Source: Strongylocentrotus droebachiensis
Lineage: Eukaryota > Echinodermata > Echinoidea > Camarodonta > Strongylocentrotidae
Assembly: GCA_035222895.1 (NCBI GenBank)
Contig: JAVYIG010001599.1
Location: 62,001-126,000, forward strand
Length of the DNA stretch: 64,000 bases
Direction of reading: 5' to 3'
Below the pieces are notes generated by a model. The model saw nothing but the letters and a program-made list of their open reading frames with translations, made no database searches and was not told where the DNA came from. This document shows, piece by piece, positions 1 to 12,639 of the stretch (position 1 is the first letter of the stretch; each line of letters begins with the position of its first letter). The position numbers and the translations under genes are program-made.

Positions 1-75
1 CTTCAAAATCTATATCGATAATATCTTGTATGTAATTTCGGTTGTCTCTTCAACATCATGTTCTCTCTTCTTTAG

Positions 76-291
76 GGTAGACCCGTACTCGTCAATGACC
101 CAATTGGTAAGGAGAAGTCTGTGATCGACATGGCTTACTCGTGTATCGAACGCGGTTTTATCCCGAAGATGCCCGGATACAGACCAAGAGAAGAGAGGAA
201 GAGAAATCGAGAGGAGACAACAGGTGCGTCTGTACAAAGAGCCAATAATGCTGCTGTCGACCAACGGAAGGACGGCGTCTCTGAGATATGA
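76..291 (+). CDS. 3'-terminal coding exon of an unrecognised gene
   Basis: A pyrimidine-rich tract ending in TTTAG (71-75) is followed by a 72-codon open frame that starts immediately after the acceptor and ends at TGA 289-291. The peptide begins GRPVLVNDPIGKEKSVIDMA, contains YSCIERGFIPKMPGYRPREE, and finishes in a basic, polar tail ending DGVSEI. Codon use is balanced and GC is higher than in the flanks, as expected of a real exon. The opposite-strand frames here are its shadows. The rest of the gene lies left of the window. I do not recognise the family: no membrane segment or catalytic motif is visible. No AATAAA is obvious in the next 200 bp, so the 3' UTR end is unknown. Confidence 0.7.
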   Translation, partial: GRPVLVNDPIGKEKSVIDMAYSCIERGFIPKMPGYRPREERKRNREETTGASVQRANNAAVDQRKDGVSEI

Positions 292-1514
292 CCGTGCTTT
301 CGGGTGTATTAAGTGGTCCTTTCATTAACTCGTTTTTTCTGGACATCATTCGTTCGGTTCACAGTACCGTTACGGGATCGCTGTAGGCAATATTTTTAAC
401 CGTGCTCTTAAAAGCAGTCAATATTTGAGTAACCTTGTTTATGTGCTCTGAAAATTGTTATTATCAATCTAATTTCAAATCAACCTACAGGGCTTGTCCT
501 TAAACAAATCCTACTATACTAGGTAAATATTAACACGAATACAGTCTTTTTTTCCCACTCATTATCAACCATTTTCGGCTCAAATTTGGTAAAGGATATT
601 TAATAAATGAAATGAGTTACCAACACTTATCACTTATTCAACACTTATAACCCAAAATATGATTAGTGAATTGACACTTTTGGCAGCATTTACATTCTAA
701 AAATTACAATTGTTAGGAACTTATGGGGTGCTAAATCATTAGTTACTTTATACAAGCACATTTTTAGAATGACAGGCTTTGTCCTAGCTGCAGACGTAAA
801 AAGGTGTTGATCGCTGTTAACGGATTATTGGACAACTGATATGATTGCTCGATAAATGCCCATAAAAAGTGAAGGTTAATATTTCAAAAGTCTATGAATC
901 AAAGATAATTTTTTGATTTGTTATCAAACATCTCTTCAAAGACAACGAAAGAATATTTAGCGGACCAAGGTTTGTTTACAATAAATTCATTCTACGTTAT
1001 GTGTTTCATGACATCAAAACCTAACGAAAAGAATGACGCCAATACAATATTTTTTTTTCTTCAACCGTCCATCATCGAATTTATTTATCTCTTCGAAAGA
1101 AATGTATGCATAATTTATTTGTTATAAATAGGGCACTATATATTATAATTCAGAAGAATACAAAGATCGTTGAAGCTATGCTGTGTAATAAAGTAACCAT
1201 ATTCGCGCAGCAGCCCTGCTCTCCAGTAATGCCAGTAAAGCCATAACAGTTGGAAGCACAAATGAATTCGGTGTTTAATTGTCAAGAGATGGCGTATCAT
1301 TTTATTTGCTGTATTAGCTTACTAATGCTAAAAATACTGTCAAATGGCCAAACAGAAACTGTTTGCGGTTCAAAAAGGTTAATTGTGGTACTTAAAGTCT
1401 TATTTCCAGTTTCCCTTTACAGTCTGTACAATCAACAGATTTGATAATTAACATCGTTATTACTGTCTTGTTATGGTTACTTGTTTTTTATGAAATGTTT
1501 ATTTTTTCTTTATT
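292..1514. other. AT-rich intergenic DNA, nothing recognised
   Basis: After the terminal exon the sequence is AT-rich with only short chance open frames. The first few hundred bases probably include the 3' UTR of the gene ending at 291. No RNA gene or clear repeat structure was seen. Confidence 0.4.
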
Positions 1515-1715
1515 TTGTACTTTTTTTTCTTCTTCAAAATGTATTTACTGTTGTTCAGATATGTATTTAGGTTCTGTTTTGTTTATGTAATTGTTCCGGA
1601 CCCCACGGATGACGAGTTTTCTCATGTCGGATTAGCTGGATGTGGGTTATCCACCGTATCTCATGCATTTGTATTATGTTTTTATACGGAAATAAATACT
1701 ACTACTACTACTGTC
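1515..1715 (+). mobile_element. Probable LINE 3' tail ending in an (ACT)n microsatellite
   Basis: A T-rich stretch leads into a GC-richer block with a potential stem-loop (GTGGGTTATCCACC near 1641-1655), then AAATAAATACTACTACTACT. A structured 3' UTR followed by a short-unit tail is typical of CR1/L2-type LINE ends. No reverse-transcriptase coding is left here, so the call rests on tail structure only. A TTAA element begins 15 bp downstream. Confidence 0.35.
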
Positions 1716-1729
1716 TTGTAAAACATTAA

Positions 1730-2222
1730 ATATACTATGTCCCTTTTGCAGCCAACATCAAATTTTGTAGAACTTTGCAGGAATTATGAATATGTCATGT
1801 ATGTCCTATCTGTGAAATTTAAACGTTAGTAGTGTCCTAATATTCAAATTATGCAAGGAAACCCGTTTACTTGCTAGACTTCACTGTCAGACACTATTTA
1901 GTGACTGACTTGCTTTTTTCTTCTTTGGCAATAACATACATAAAATGAGCTGTAAAGGGTACATGAACATTTGTCTACATCAATAACCCACTTCTTGTAA
2001 TGGCTAAAATTAAACTGATTGGATCTTTGCGCAGCACAAAACGTACGACCATTCGGTACAATGGTGTGAAATAAGACTATTAGCACTTTCTCGCACATAG
2101 CACTAAAGTCGATTCGACAACTAGTAGTTGTTATTTTCCCACTTAAAGACATTTTCAAGCCCCCCTTTTTTAAGGAAGTTCTAAATTTCATTTTTTGGCC
2201 GACAAGTGGGTCATAGTACCTT
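1730..2222 (-). mobile_element. TTAA-flanked MITE, copy 1 (493 bp)
   Basis: The right terminus is CATAGTACCT followed by TTAA (2223-2226). The left is a decayed ATATACTATGTCCC preceded by TTAA (1726-1729). The body matches the copies at 23583-23997 and 29333-29863. A TTAA duplication is the piggyBac/Kolobok-type signature; no transposase is present. It carries a 97-codon minus-strand frame (1898-2191) with a counterpart in copy 3. Confidence 0.8.
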
Positions 2223-2668
2223 TAAAGAAGTGTTGAAAACAATCATATATTAAAGATTAAAAGTTTGAATTTTCAACGGGACAAAATGTTTATATATTCT
2301 TTCAGTGACCAATAAGGCGACAACCTATAATTCGTATTGGAATTTCCATATGAATTCTTAAATCTTTAAAATTGTGTCTTTAATTAGGTTTTTAGCCAAG
2401 TCCCGTGAAATTACAATTCAAATAAAAACAAAAGTTAATTCTATTTCGTGCAAAATCGAATGATAGCATCAATCGTTATTAAAAAAGCTTTAGTTTTTAT
2501 AGAGTTAGAATTCAAGGATGCGAATCAAAACTCTGTCAATAGGGACTTTTAGATTGAGTGGACGAGAACACGACGAACGCCGACTGATCATGCGTGTCAA
2601 CGTACTCAACTGCCATGTTGACTACAATTAGAAATCTTTCGGATCGACGATATACATGCATGCAGGAA

Positions 2669-3170
2669 GTGACGAACAAAGAAAGAGGACAAAGTTCCTC
2701 ATTCTATCCTAAACAATTGGCCACTTTCGTAATGTAACCAAATTTAATGCATAAGTCTTTGTAAAGTGCCTCAATACAAATTATTGTATTCACCTGATAA
2801 GAATAATAGTATTTCAATAGACAGAATCCGAACTGCATACATTAGTTGTTGCCAGGTTGGACAAACGTTATGGCTTGACCTACCTAGCAACACTTAATAT
2901 ATGCAGTTGCATTATGACTATTGAAATACTATTATTCCTATCAGGTGAATGAAATAATTTGTATTGAGGCACTTGGCACAAAAACGTATGCATTAAATTT
3001 GGTTAAATTACGAAACTGGCCTATTGCTGTGGTAGAACATCCCTTCATACTGCTATTATGTAAAAATGTGTAGAACAGGTAATTATGCATGTGACATCTG
3101 TTCTACACATTTTGACATAATAGCAGAGAAGGGATGTTCCTTTGTCTACCTGAGTAACTGCATATTTTAT
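2669..3170. mobile_element. CACTA-like foldback MITE, decayed and split
   Basis: Blocks such as GACGAACAAAGAAAG at 2671 and AACATCCCTTCA…CTGCTATTATG at 3038-3060, with the inverted partner to about 3165, match the intact copies at 5177-5390 and 48458-48681. Both outer termini are degraded. The arms are separated by the 320-bp foldback at 2713-3032. Confidence 0.65.
2713..3032. mobile_element. Foldback element (~320 bp), nested
   Basis: Long imperfect inverted repeats: the left arm (2713-2821) contains AAAGTGCCTCAATACAAATT and TAGTATTTCAATAG; the right arm (2917-3032) contains CTATTGAAATACTATTATT and AATTTGTATTGAGGCACTT. A diverged copy lies at about 8908-9212. No coding capacity. Confidence 0.7.
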
Positions 3171-3323
3171 GCACACGCGGCATATAGTACCGGACTAGAT
3201 TTAGGAAAATCATGGTTGACGCATTCTCGATCGCCGACTGAGACGACGTGACGCATGCGCAGTGCCTTAAAATGACGTCACACGTTACAGTCAAAGCTGT
3301 CGACGTGCAAATCTAAAAGTCCC

Positions 3324-4059
3324 TATTAAAACAATTTACGACGTCTTATTAGTTTGAGTCTAAATATTAAACGAGATGTATAACATTAGAGGGCATGAAC
3401 GCCATTTGTGTACGGCAATGAGAATTTAGGCTACTTGTTCGAGTTGATATCAATTTTTGAAACATTCAAACGTGTGCTGTTTTGTATGTTATGGTTTACA
3501 TACATGTTTAATCTTGCTATGTGATACACACGTATTACGAGCTCTGTGATTGAAAACCATCACGTAGAGTATATGTTAGATATGAATGCTAAACAGTTAT
3601 ATTTGTTCTTTCTGCAGAAAACTGGGCCAGATATAAATATTTAAATCCGATGCTATACGAGATAACAGAATCAAACAATTTATTTGAAACTTCTGCATAT
3701 GTTTTTACCGTCAAAATATCAAAAAAAGAAAATAAAATATGCTTATGTATGTGAAGATTGTAATACCGTTAAAATATATCACGGAATATGATGATAGAGT
3801 GTAAACAGATAATTGTGTTTTGGAAGATGTTAACACGTTCGATGTTTAATTTGTTTGAAATATATATTAACATAAATGAGAAGACTTGAGTATTCGGTTA
3901 TGAAATAGGCACGTTAGATAATGATATTATTCGGCAAACATTTTGTTTAATTTTGCTAAATATGTTATTAATAAAGGACTATGTTAAACAATTGAAAACA
4001 AAAATGAAAATAAAGTGTATCTGATATGAAGTATGAATTAATATAGCATTTAATTCCTA
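3324..4059. other. AT-rich intergenic DNA, nothing recognised
   Basis: No open frame above background and no repeat structure that I could define. Confidence 0.4.
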
Positions 4060-4978
4060 TTATAAATAAAGAGGTGGTTCAGGAGAGAGAAAGATTATTC
4101 TTCATAGAGAAAAGAGTGTTTAATGAGAGAAAGAGAGATCACAGAAGGGTTTAGAGAAATATCATTTATTGTAGATAAAGTGGTGTTTTAGAAGAGAGAA
4201 AAAGAGGAGGAGGGACAGATAGAAAAAAGGAGAGAGAGAGCGAAAAAAGTAAGATACATGACTAGACAGTGGAGACAAAGATAATTTATTATAGAAAAGA
4301 GGTGGTTCAGAAGAGAGAAAGATCATCTATTATTGAGAAAAGGGTGTTTAAGTAAAGACAGAGTATGTGAGAGGGAGAGAGAGAGAGAGAGAGAGAGAGA
4401 AGGAGAGATAATAGAACGGTGGAAAGACAGATAGTTTATTATAGAGAAATGGGTACTTCAGAAGAGAGAGAGAGGGGGAAAGTGAGAAAGAGAGAGAGAC
4501 AGAGAGAGAGATAAAGAGGGGTGATTCAGAAGAGAAAGAGAAGAGAGAGATCACAGAACGGTGGATAGAAAAATAATTTATTATATGGAAAGAGGCGTTA
4601 AAGGGAGAAAGGGAAAATGAGAGAAAGATGACAGAACTAGATAGAAAGATCATTTTATTACAGAGGAATGGGTACTTCAGAAGAGAGAAAGGAAAAAAAA
4701 AGAGAGAGAGGTCCTCTATTATAGAAAACGGGGAGCTTCAGAGGGTTAGAACGTGTGAGAGAGAGAGAGAGATTAAAGAATGGTAAAGAGAAATAATATT
4801 TATTAAAGAGAAAGAGGTATTTCAGGGAGAGAGAAAGGGAGAGAGGGACAGAAAGAGAGAGAGGGAGGGAGTTGACAGAACGGTGGATAGAAAGAACATT
4901 TATTATAGACAAAGGGACGCTTAAGAAAAGAGAAAGAGAGGGTGAGAGAGAGGAGAGGTAGGACAGAGATGGCAGAAT

Positions 4979-5016
<38 letters not shown>

Positions 5017-5020
5017 GCGC
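4060..5020. repeat. Purine-rich GA satellite, about 0.95 kb
   Basis: The plus strand is almost entirely purine, built from GAGA runs around a recurring degenerate core, roughly TTTATTATAGAGAAA then GGGTACTTCAGAAGAGAG, at intervals of about 70-110 bp. The minus-strand Ser/Leu/Phe-rich frames are by-products of (CT)n and are not genes. Confidence 0.85.
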
Positions 5021-5176
5021 AATTCATTATCGTTTCGTGGCCCGGTACCATTGTATAACCGTTGCTCTCCAATCCTCGCATGATGGGGATTGACATTTTT
5101 GTGAAAATCTCGTGATGATGACACCTCTACAAACATTTGAAACCTTTGTAACCTTTGTGATCAATGATATCCAAGT

Positions 5177-5390
5177 CACTATGAACATGACGAACAAAGA
5201 AAGCGGACAAAATATACAGTTCCTCAGGTAGACAAAGGAACATCCCTTCACTGCTATTATGTAAAAAGGTGAATATGCATGTGACACCTGTTCTACACAC
5301 TTTTACATAATAGCAGTGAAGGGATGTTCCTTTGTCTACCTGAGGAACTGTATATTTTGTCCGCTTTCTTTGTCACTCATGTTCATAGTG
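5177..5390. mobile_element. CACTA-like foldback MITE (214 bp)
   Basis: Inverted termini CACTATGAACATGA / TCATGTTCATAGTG are flanked by the 3-bp direct repeat AGT (5174-5176 and 5391-5393). The arms pair over nearly the whole length (GAAAGCGGACAAAATATACA at the left, its complement at the right). Termini starting CACTA with a 3-bp duplication are the EnSpm/CACTA signature. Confidence 0.75.
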
Positions 5391-5393
5391 AGT

Positions 5394-6389
5394 GCAAATG
5401 GCGGTAATTTAATGGCCTGGGACCATCTTAGAAGTGGCACCATTGTACCTGATGACAATGATTATACGGTCAACCAAGAAACGTTAGCGACATGAAACCT
5501 TTGTAAATGTTGAGTGACATCCAATCGCAAGCCACCATCGTGTTGTAACCCGGCACCATCGTATAGCCTCCATGCTCCAATACTCAATGGACGAGGGTTT
5601 GAGGATTGGAATTCTTATATTCTGCACGTTCTCTTTGTAAGGTCTTTTATTTTGTGGGATTTGAAAATTGGTGTAGGGTCAGGAATTAGCTGGCAGAACA
5701 TTCGAAAAACATGCATCTTACGTAGCTTGTTTTAATTATCGCGGAAAAAATAATTATGCGTCCTTGCTGTCTTTAAAAATATATGTAGGGGAATATAAAT
5801 ATTGGCTTTTACAGTAGTATGGATGATGGTCCAAGCTGATACAAATATGTTTTATTTCCTATGTGGCACTTATATAGAGGAAACATTTAACAACATTAAT
5901 TCATCATTAGTGCTAATTTTGATTTAGGTCGACCACTTTACTCTTGTAATTTTATGTGATGCATAATTTGTAGTCCATTAAGTCCTACAAATTGTTCTTA
6001 GAATACTTATGTGGTGTATTACTCTGTATGTCTTAACATTTCACATATTATTAAATAGTTAAAACTTTCCAAAGGCCTGCCCCAGCATGACAGCATGGGA
6101 TGTCACGTATATATTCCAAAAGAATGGAATGTTCAACCTGGTTTCTGATGTAGTCTGATTGGAGCTAAAGGTTAATTAGGTAATATCATGTTATGAGTTA
6201 AAGGGAGGCTTTACTACTGCAGCTAAAAGGGATTAGACCACCCAGAGAGCCATCGAGGTCACTGTGACAGGTGGCTATCTCATTAACTCAGCTCTCATTT
6301 AACATAAGAAAAAGAGGATCATGGGGGACCAACAGGCACGGATTTGGGAAGTTTTCAATATAGAGGGAGCAAGTAGCTACAAGTAGGAC
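5394..6389. other. Intergenic DNA, nothing recognised
   Basis: The longest open frame (5514-5735, plus) has no recognisable domain or splice context. I see no RNA gene. Confidence 0.4.
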
Positions 6390-6705
6390 AGTGTGCCTTT
6401 AAAGGGATCGTTTAACAATGTTAAATCTGAGATACACGGCCCTACTTGTTATCAGTGTCTGTGATATGGTGTAATATTGAAGTCCTAAAAAAAATTGCGC
6501 TTCAAAATGATCAAGTAGTGCCTCAAAGAAGTAAAAAATCTTTGAGTGACCGGTTTTACCATACTCGTTTTCCCCAATAGACTGTGGTGATATGAAAACC
6601 GTTTGCCAAACGGTTTTCAAAATTTGTAATTCCAATCATAATTATCTTGATAATCAAACAGGCGATCGGCTTGTAAAATTCATGGGGTTCCTGACTGACC
6701 TAAAG
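6390..6705. repeat. Dispersed repeat, partial copy (family also at 26753-27200)
   Basis: Shared blocks include ATCTTTGAGTGACCGGTTTT, CAGGCGATCGGCTTGTAAAA and TTCCAATCATAA, in the same order as at 26.75-27.2 kb. The inverted-repeat left arm of the other copy is only weakly kept here. Confidence 0.65.
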
Positions 6706-8859
6706 GTGTATACTTATCATTGCAGCATGAGCTAAATTGGTAAAATCCAAAACCAAATTGCATTGTAATGTGCAGGTGGCGCTTAATGCTCTTTTTGTAT
6801 TTCAGAAATTCCTATTTGTTTGTATTTCGTTCTTATCAGTTGTGCTTAAAAATGCATATTTTGTTGTCATTTGGTGTATTTCTGCCTACATTTATACCCT
6901 GTTTGACAGACGGTTGTATTTAAACATTTCTTTTCATACATGTATGTGCCTTTATATGTTATTACTATTACTTAAAGATAAAGTTGAGTTCTGGTCGTGC
7001 GTTTGCATTGTGAAAGAAAAGGTGTGGAATGGATCAGAAAAAGTTGGTCATGTAGCATGTAAGTATTGGTGTGTACTGCAAGGTTCAGGAGTCATCAAAA
7101 TCATAATAAATTTGACCCAATCTTGGTAAAGTAACATGCACTGTACACAGAAAGATGTATATGGGACTACACAAATGGTGTCGGGCTACTAACCTTGATT
7201 TCTTTATCTTTCTATGCTCATTTCTCAGCCAGTATACATTTGCTACCAAAATTGTTTGGCAAATGACATTTATTTGTACTCTTGAACATTCAGTGTAAGT
7301 TTCGTTTTATCCTGTAAGAATTCATTTTCCTTTTTTTACCAGAACTCAAGTTTATCTTTAAGTATGGACAAGTGAGTCCGTAAATTAGCCAAAAGTTTGC
7401 AGATCAATTGTACTTCTTTTAATTTGTTTTTCTTTCTAATTCAAATTAGTATATTTCGCAAGAACATAATGTAAAATATTACAGATATTTTGATTAAATA
7501 TCGTCAGTTTGAAGCCAGAAGGGCGTCCTGTATCAGGTTAATACTTAATCTACATTTGCCACTCTACACCCAGATGAAGAAAATGTGTACTATGTTGGCT
7601 ACTGATTTTTTAATCCACCTTTGTCTACTATAAGAACCTCTCAGTTCTAGTAGGCAATGTGTTAACTTAGCCAGCCTCTGGTATTCAGTTCAAGCTTGTG
7701 GCTACGTATGTTACCCTAATTTTAAGTCAGCTCCCTACCAGACTTAAGCCAATTATTTGGAGGCCTTGATTGGTAGGCATATGTTTTTCAAATGCTTGAC
7801 AAAACCTGCGCACAATGCTTATCAATAAGTATTTTGCCGCAAAGTTGGCTTGCCAAAGTAAATAGCTTAGATATGATCTGATTAGGAGTTTAGACACTTT
7901 ACTTAACTTAGCAAAATACTTAATAAAAGTTTAAGTAATGAACTAAATCCCGGCCCTGGTAAATAAAGTTGTGTGTGTTAAAATGGTGCAATAGGTGTAA
8001 GTTTGAGGGATCATTACAATTTATGGGGACTTTCGGTTGAATTTGTAATACTTTTGTGTTCGTTTGCTGAGTTATTTGTCCCATGAACAATAAGTGAACC
8101 TGTTTGACTGCTTTCAGAAGTAGAGAGATTGAAAATTTAATTATGTAATGGGTGCATATTTCTATCCCCGCAGTGCTTATAAAACCAACAAAACAAGCAA
8201 CCAATAACACATAGGAAATATATGAAAATTGGTCTACACCCATTTACAGATAACTTTGTTAAAAAGAAATTTCCTATAACAGACTCTTGTTTACAATAAA
8301 ATTATCTGAGCTGCCTGTTTCTTTGGTATTTTATTTTTCAAATCTGTTATTTATAAAGGGTTCAATAATAACATCATATCCTTTTATATGAAATAATAAT
8401 AGTTATGCTTGGGTTCCATTGAAGTAGGAAAACCAAGTGCACATGTGTTTATTTTCATTTTCTCCCTCGAGAGTTGTAGAGAGCAGGACAATTAGACTCT
8501 TTAAATAAGATACTTACTAGCGGTGATGTTTAAAAGATCTTGTAAATTCTACTTATTTATATTTAATTTTCGGCAAGTATTTTAGAGACTTTGAGTTTTT
8601 AATCTTATTGAGAACCCTTACCAAACAGTGGCGAAGGTATGCTCTAAGGATATACAATAGTCTATTATTATACATTGTATTGTAGGTATGAAAGCAATTA
8701 CTTTAATATGCCAATATTTGTAAATATTCTTCAGTAACACAAAATTCTATTTGTGTATTTATTTTTAACAGCAAAGTGCTTGGTCATGGTGACTTATGAC
8801 CATGGCAACTGGTTACATGGTCTGGCTATTAAACATTTTAAAGGGCAACCTTAATCCAT
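6706..8859. other. Long AT-rich intergenic stretch
   Basis: Contains a 130-codon plus frame (6737-7129) rich in Phe, Leu, Val and Cys, and a 107-codon minus frame (7920-8243). Neither has a recognisable domain, and both look like AT-rich background. 7549-7600 weakly resembles the tRNA-unrelated body of the SINE at 42.04 kb. Confidence 0.35.
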
Positions 8860-8907
8860 TCTGTCATTATGTACATTAAAGTGTTATTACAACTTTAAAA
8901 ACTTGCC

Positions 8908-9212
8908 ATAATTTAATTTCGTAATATAATCCAATTTAATTACATACGTCTGTTTTAAAGTGCCTCATAACTAATTATTTCATTCACCTGTTACAAATAA
9001 TTTTATTTCAACAGTCAGAATGCAAATTACATTACATGTTGCTAGGTAGGGCAAGACATACGTAACCAACCAGTGGAAACTAATATATGTAATTAGCGAT
9101 ATAAAAATCGCATTCTAACTATTGAAATACAAGTAACAGGTGAATGTATTAGCTCATCGATAGGTTAAAGTGTATACATTTGAATACATGTTGACAAATG
9201 GTCTATTACATA
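8908..9212. mobile_element. Foldback element, diverged second copy
   Basis: Shares AAAGTGCCTCA, TTCACCTGTTA, TTGCTAGGTAGGGCAAGACA and CTATTGAAATAC with the copy nested at 2713-3032, with the same arm–loop–arm order. Arms are more diverged, so this is an older insertion. Confidence 0.6.
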
Positions 9213-9869
9213 GAAGGAATGCATCAACATTGACTAAAGCACCTCCTTTTTCCAATGTTTTGAAAGTTAGATGTCCTGTAGTTTTTGTTGAGATCATTAA
9301 TTGTCACAATTAATTAATGTGCTTTCAATTTAAATCTGTCTTCAGTCCAAGAACTAATATTACTTTCATTTGAAAGTTAAGCAGGGTATTATTATAACAT
9401 ATACTTAAAGAAAATTTACAACAAAATGATATGAGGCGATTTAACCGTTTTCAAAGTATTCATTAAGCAAAGCATAGAATTTTCGAAAATATTTCGGAAA
9501 ATGTGGTTAAAACGTACAAGAAAACTTCATTTTTTTGGAGGAAAAAATCTATTGTAACATAGATGCTTTATCTGCTTTTAAAAGGAGTGAAAATGGAAAA
9601 ACAAAGTAGATTTGCTTTTCAAAAAATATAAGAAGAGGAGTACTACTTATAAGACGGAGAGTTGCTTTACATGATTGGCAGAGATTCAAGAAAATCAACC
9701 AGTTAGTAAACTGTAATGTCGAGATTCAACCTCGTTTTTTTTTTGGTAGGTCATTTTGAGCATGTTTAAAATGAAAAATATATGTAGATTTATGAAATGA
9801 TCTTTTTTCATTGTGTAAACTCCTCAAGAATGTTTCTGCAATTTAAGTTATTGTCAACAACATACTTAA

Positions 9870-9980
9870 GCCTGAATCCGATGACCGGGGTAATAATATA
9901 TCTGTAAAGCGCTTGGGCACATCGTTGGATCGGTGTTTTGAGCGCTATATAAAAAACGGATTATTATTATTATTAAAAAA
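9870..9980 (+). mobile_element. 5'-truncated SINE 3' end with (ATT)n tail
   Basis: The block GTAAAGCGCTTGGGCACATC…GAGCGCTATATAAAAAACGG followed by ATTATTATTATTATT resembles the 3' domain of the SINE at 42042-42330. The tRNA-like head is absent. Confidence 0.5.
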
Positions 9981-10682
9981 ACAAATAAAGAATTTCCAGA
10001 TGGCAAAACAATGCATTTTGCAACATTTCACTTTTGAATTGAACCAAGATTCAATGATTATGTAATCATTACAGATGAGACATCGTTGTAAAGGAGAATG
10101 AACTAGTTTTCCAATGATATCAAGTATGAATGTAATAAAGAAAACGATTTTAATGCTCAAACTTTACTTTGAGAACTTTGTTAAGGAGTTGAATATTATG
10201 GTACTGTTTACATGATCAATTGGCACTGTTTATATCAGTAAACCAACTGTCCCAATTTAGATGGTGCGAATACCAGACCTTAAATTTATAGTACACTTTT
10301 CTATACACTAGCCATTTAGGATTTAGGCATGGTGAGCAATTTGTGGGAGATCAATATTAATGGATTCATGGCGACAATTGTAAATATAAATAATTTAAAG
10401 ATCATTTTTTTAATACATCTCTTAGACTCGATATGGATATATAAATGGTGTACATACTATTGGATACTTATTTGTTCATATGTTTAAGTCTAGGTTTCTC
10501 CATTATGTATAATTGCTCTAGACCAAAATGGCAGTGCATAATGATGCCGAGTATATTGGTTTAACATGTCATTGTGGAAACTAAAGAATAAATGCATATC
10601 AATGAAAGTACATATTTCTTACTCTGCACTTATTTTATTAAATTCAGGGTTGCAAAGATATGCAGGTATCACCATTATTCAA

Positions 10683-11125
10683 TTTCCCTCCCCCTCCCCA
10701 CCCCCACTTCCCCTCACACCCCCCTTCTTTCCTTTGACTCGGTTTTATGTTAGCCAAAGGAGATTTGAAATAAGAAAAATGGTTGTCCAGAAACACGCGG
10801 AAAATAAAAAAATGTAAAATCGGAACTTAGAAGGAGTTTGAACATATGTGTGGGGTAACACGTGTTGACTCTGAATATTAGATGACACTGCAGGCCTCAA
10901 TGGACGGACGCCCTCTTTTGATGATGAAGTTTAGAGTTTGCTTCATCTCTAATAGGCCTTTTATCCACCCATTTACTCCCCTAACCATACACACCCATAC
11001 ATACCCACAAACACACACACTCACACTCAAAAACTCGTACCAAAACACACCTATACACGCCTATACACACTTTCACCCACACACATACACACCCACACCT
11101 ATACACAATAACAGTATTTTGTTTA
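10683..11125. repeat. C-rich and (CA)-rich low-complexity tracts
   Basis: 10683-10730 is an interrupted poly-C/CT tract. 10980-11110 is a degenerate ACACACCCATACAC tract. The open frames across them are compositional only. Confidence 0.8.
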
Positions 11126-12639
11126 TCTTGTAAGCTGATTGTAATTCAGCCTACAGACTGTCGGTTTGATTATGTTAATGAACCATGAACCATTTAGCGT
11201 ACAATGACACCACCAACTTTGAGGTAGAATATTTCCTCATGAAGGCTTCTTTTGAATCAGGAAATCGATGAGTTTGCCATATTTGCACATTTCCTTTTTT
11301 TCGAACCCATTTCTTTTACCGTTGAAATTCACAATCAAATAATAAATATCTTTTGAGAAAACAAATAGTGACTTCCTTACATAAAGTGTTTTGTTCCAAA
11401 AGATACTTCATCCATGAATCAGAGTTCTGAGAAAACACGATTTTTTAATTACCATGGTTAGCAAAGTCAGTTTGGAATGATTATACTATTGTATGATACC
11501 ACCAGTATAAAACCACTATTTAAAAATCTAAGCCTGCATAAATAATTTTCATGAAGTTATGTTTTGTCAATGTTTGTTGATGTAGTACTTTTTGGAACCC
11601 AAAATCTTGAATACTGTATGCAAGTTACAATGCCTAACTTGAATGGATAGTACCTTTTGGAACCGAACTGATTTTTAAATTCCCTTTTTTACCTTTTGGG
11701 GGTAAATTCAGCTGTTTGATTTATGTCAGTGCATGAGGCTACTGTGGGGGGGGGGGAGGGAGGCCCCCCTCCACATTTTCGGAGATGGCGCCGCAACCGC
11801 TCGGTTGTCGTTTCATGACTTTTCGCCCTCAAGTCTTATGCACATTTTCGTCAAAATTGGATATACATGTAAGGTGTTACATAACATTTAGTAGGCGCAT
11901 GTCATCAAAAAGTACTATAGTCGCATACATAAGCAGTAATGTGAATACAGACTTAAATGTATTTCTTCATAAGTGGGAGAAATGAATTGATATCAAATTG
12001 CTTTGATAGGTTTCTCAAAGTAACTTGATTTATTCCAAAACAAAAGAATACATTATAAATAAAACAATACATATATAATAAGAAACAAAAAACAATAAAA
12101 TACATAAGAAAATTCAATGATGAACTATTATCCCGATACGATAAATATTATTCTTAAGTGAAGAAAGTGGATGAAATTATTGGTTTGGGCTTTGCTGACA
12201 GTGCTAAATATACTTTCTAATAAGAAAAACAACAACAAAGTCACGTAATTTGCGTATTCATATTTTATGCAAATTAACCTATGCATTTTCAAATATCATA
12301 CAAATAATGAGACTTCATGAATTTGTAATGAAGGAAACATTTATTCAATACATTTTCAAAAACCTACACAAGTCTAGAGACAAATACGTAGAGTTTTCTG
12401 TAAAATGCATGAAACTGGCATTTTGCATAATTAATTAGGTCATAACGAAAATAATGAGCATATTAGGAGAATACTTAATATACCCTCTTGTTTCTTACGT
12501 GATTATCTACAAACATGCAAATTTCCGTTTTCATCGGACATTCGACGGCCGAGATTATAAGGGGGACATCCCCCCCCCCCCCAAGAACGGAGATGCTCAA
12601 AATAGCGAACTACAGTAAGGGTAAATGCAAACAAAAAAA
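11126..12639. other. Intergenic DNA with poly-G/C tracts and a possible LINE tail
   Basis: A run of 13 G (11745-11757) and a run of C (12569-12582) are the notable features. 12027-12110, A-rich on plus after TTGATTTATT, may be the 3' end of a minus-strand LINE. No gene was recognised. Confidence 0.4.

Larger units (their letters stand above)
2542..3323. mobile_element. TA-flanked MITE containing two nested elements
   Basis: The terminal inverted repeats are GGGACTTTTAGATT at the left and its complement AATCTAAAAGTCCC at the right, each bordered by TA (2540-2541 and 3324-3325), a Tc1/mariner-type duplication. Only the outer parts (2542-2668 and about 3171-3323) belong to this element. The interior is occupied by a CACTA-like foldback, itself split by a second foldback. 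Confidence 0.75.

Noticed and set aside
4348-5136. Several Ser/Leu/Phe-rich minus-strand open frames
   Set aside because: They are translations of the (CT)n complement of the GA satellite and have no conserved domain.
7525-7700. SINE fragment
   Set aside because: Only one ~40-bp block resembles the SINE body at 42.1 kb; too short and diverged to annotate.
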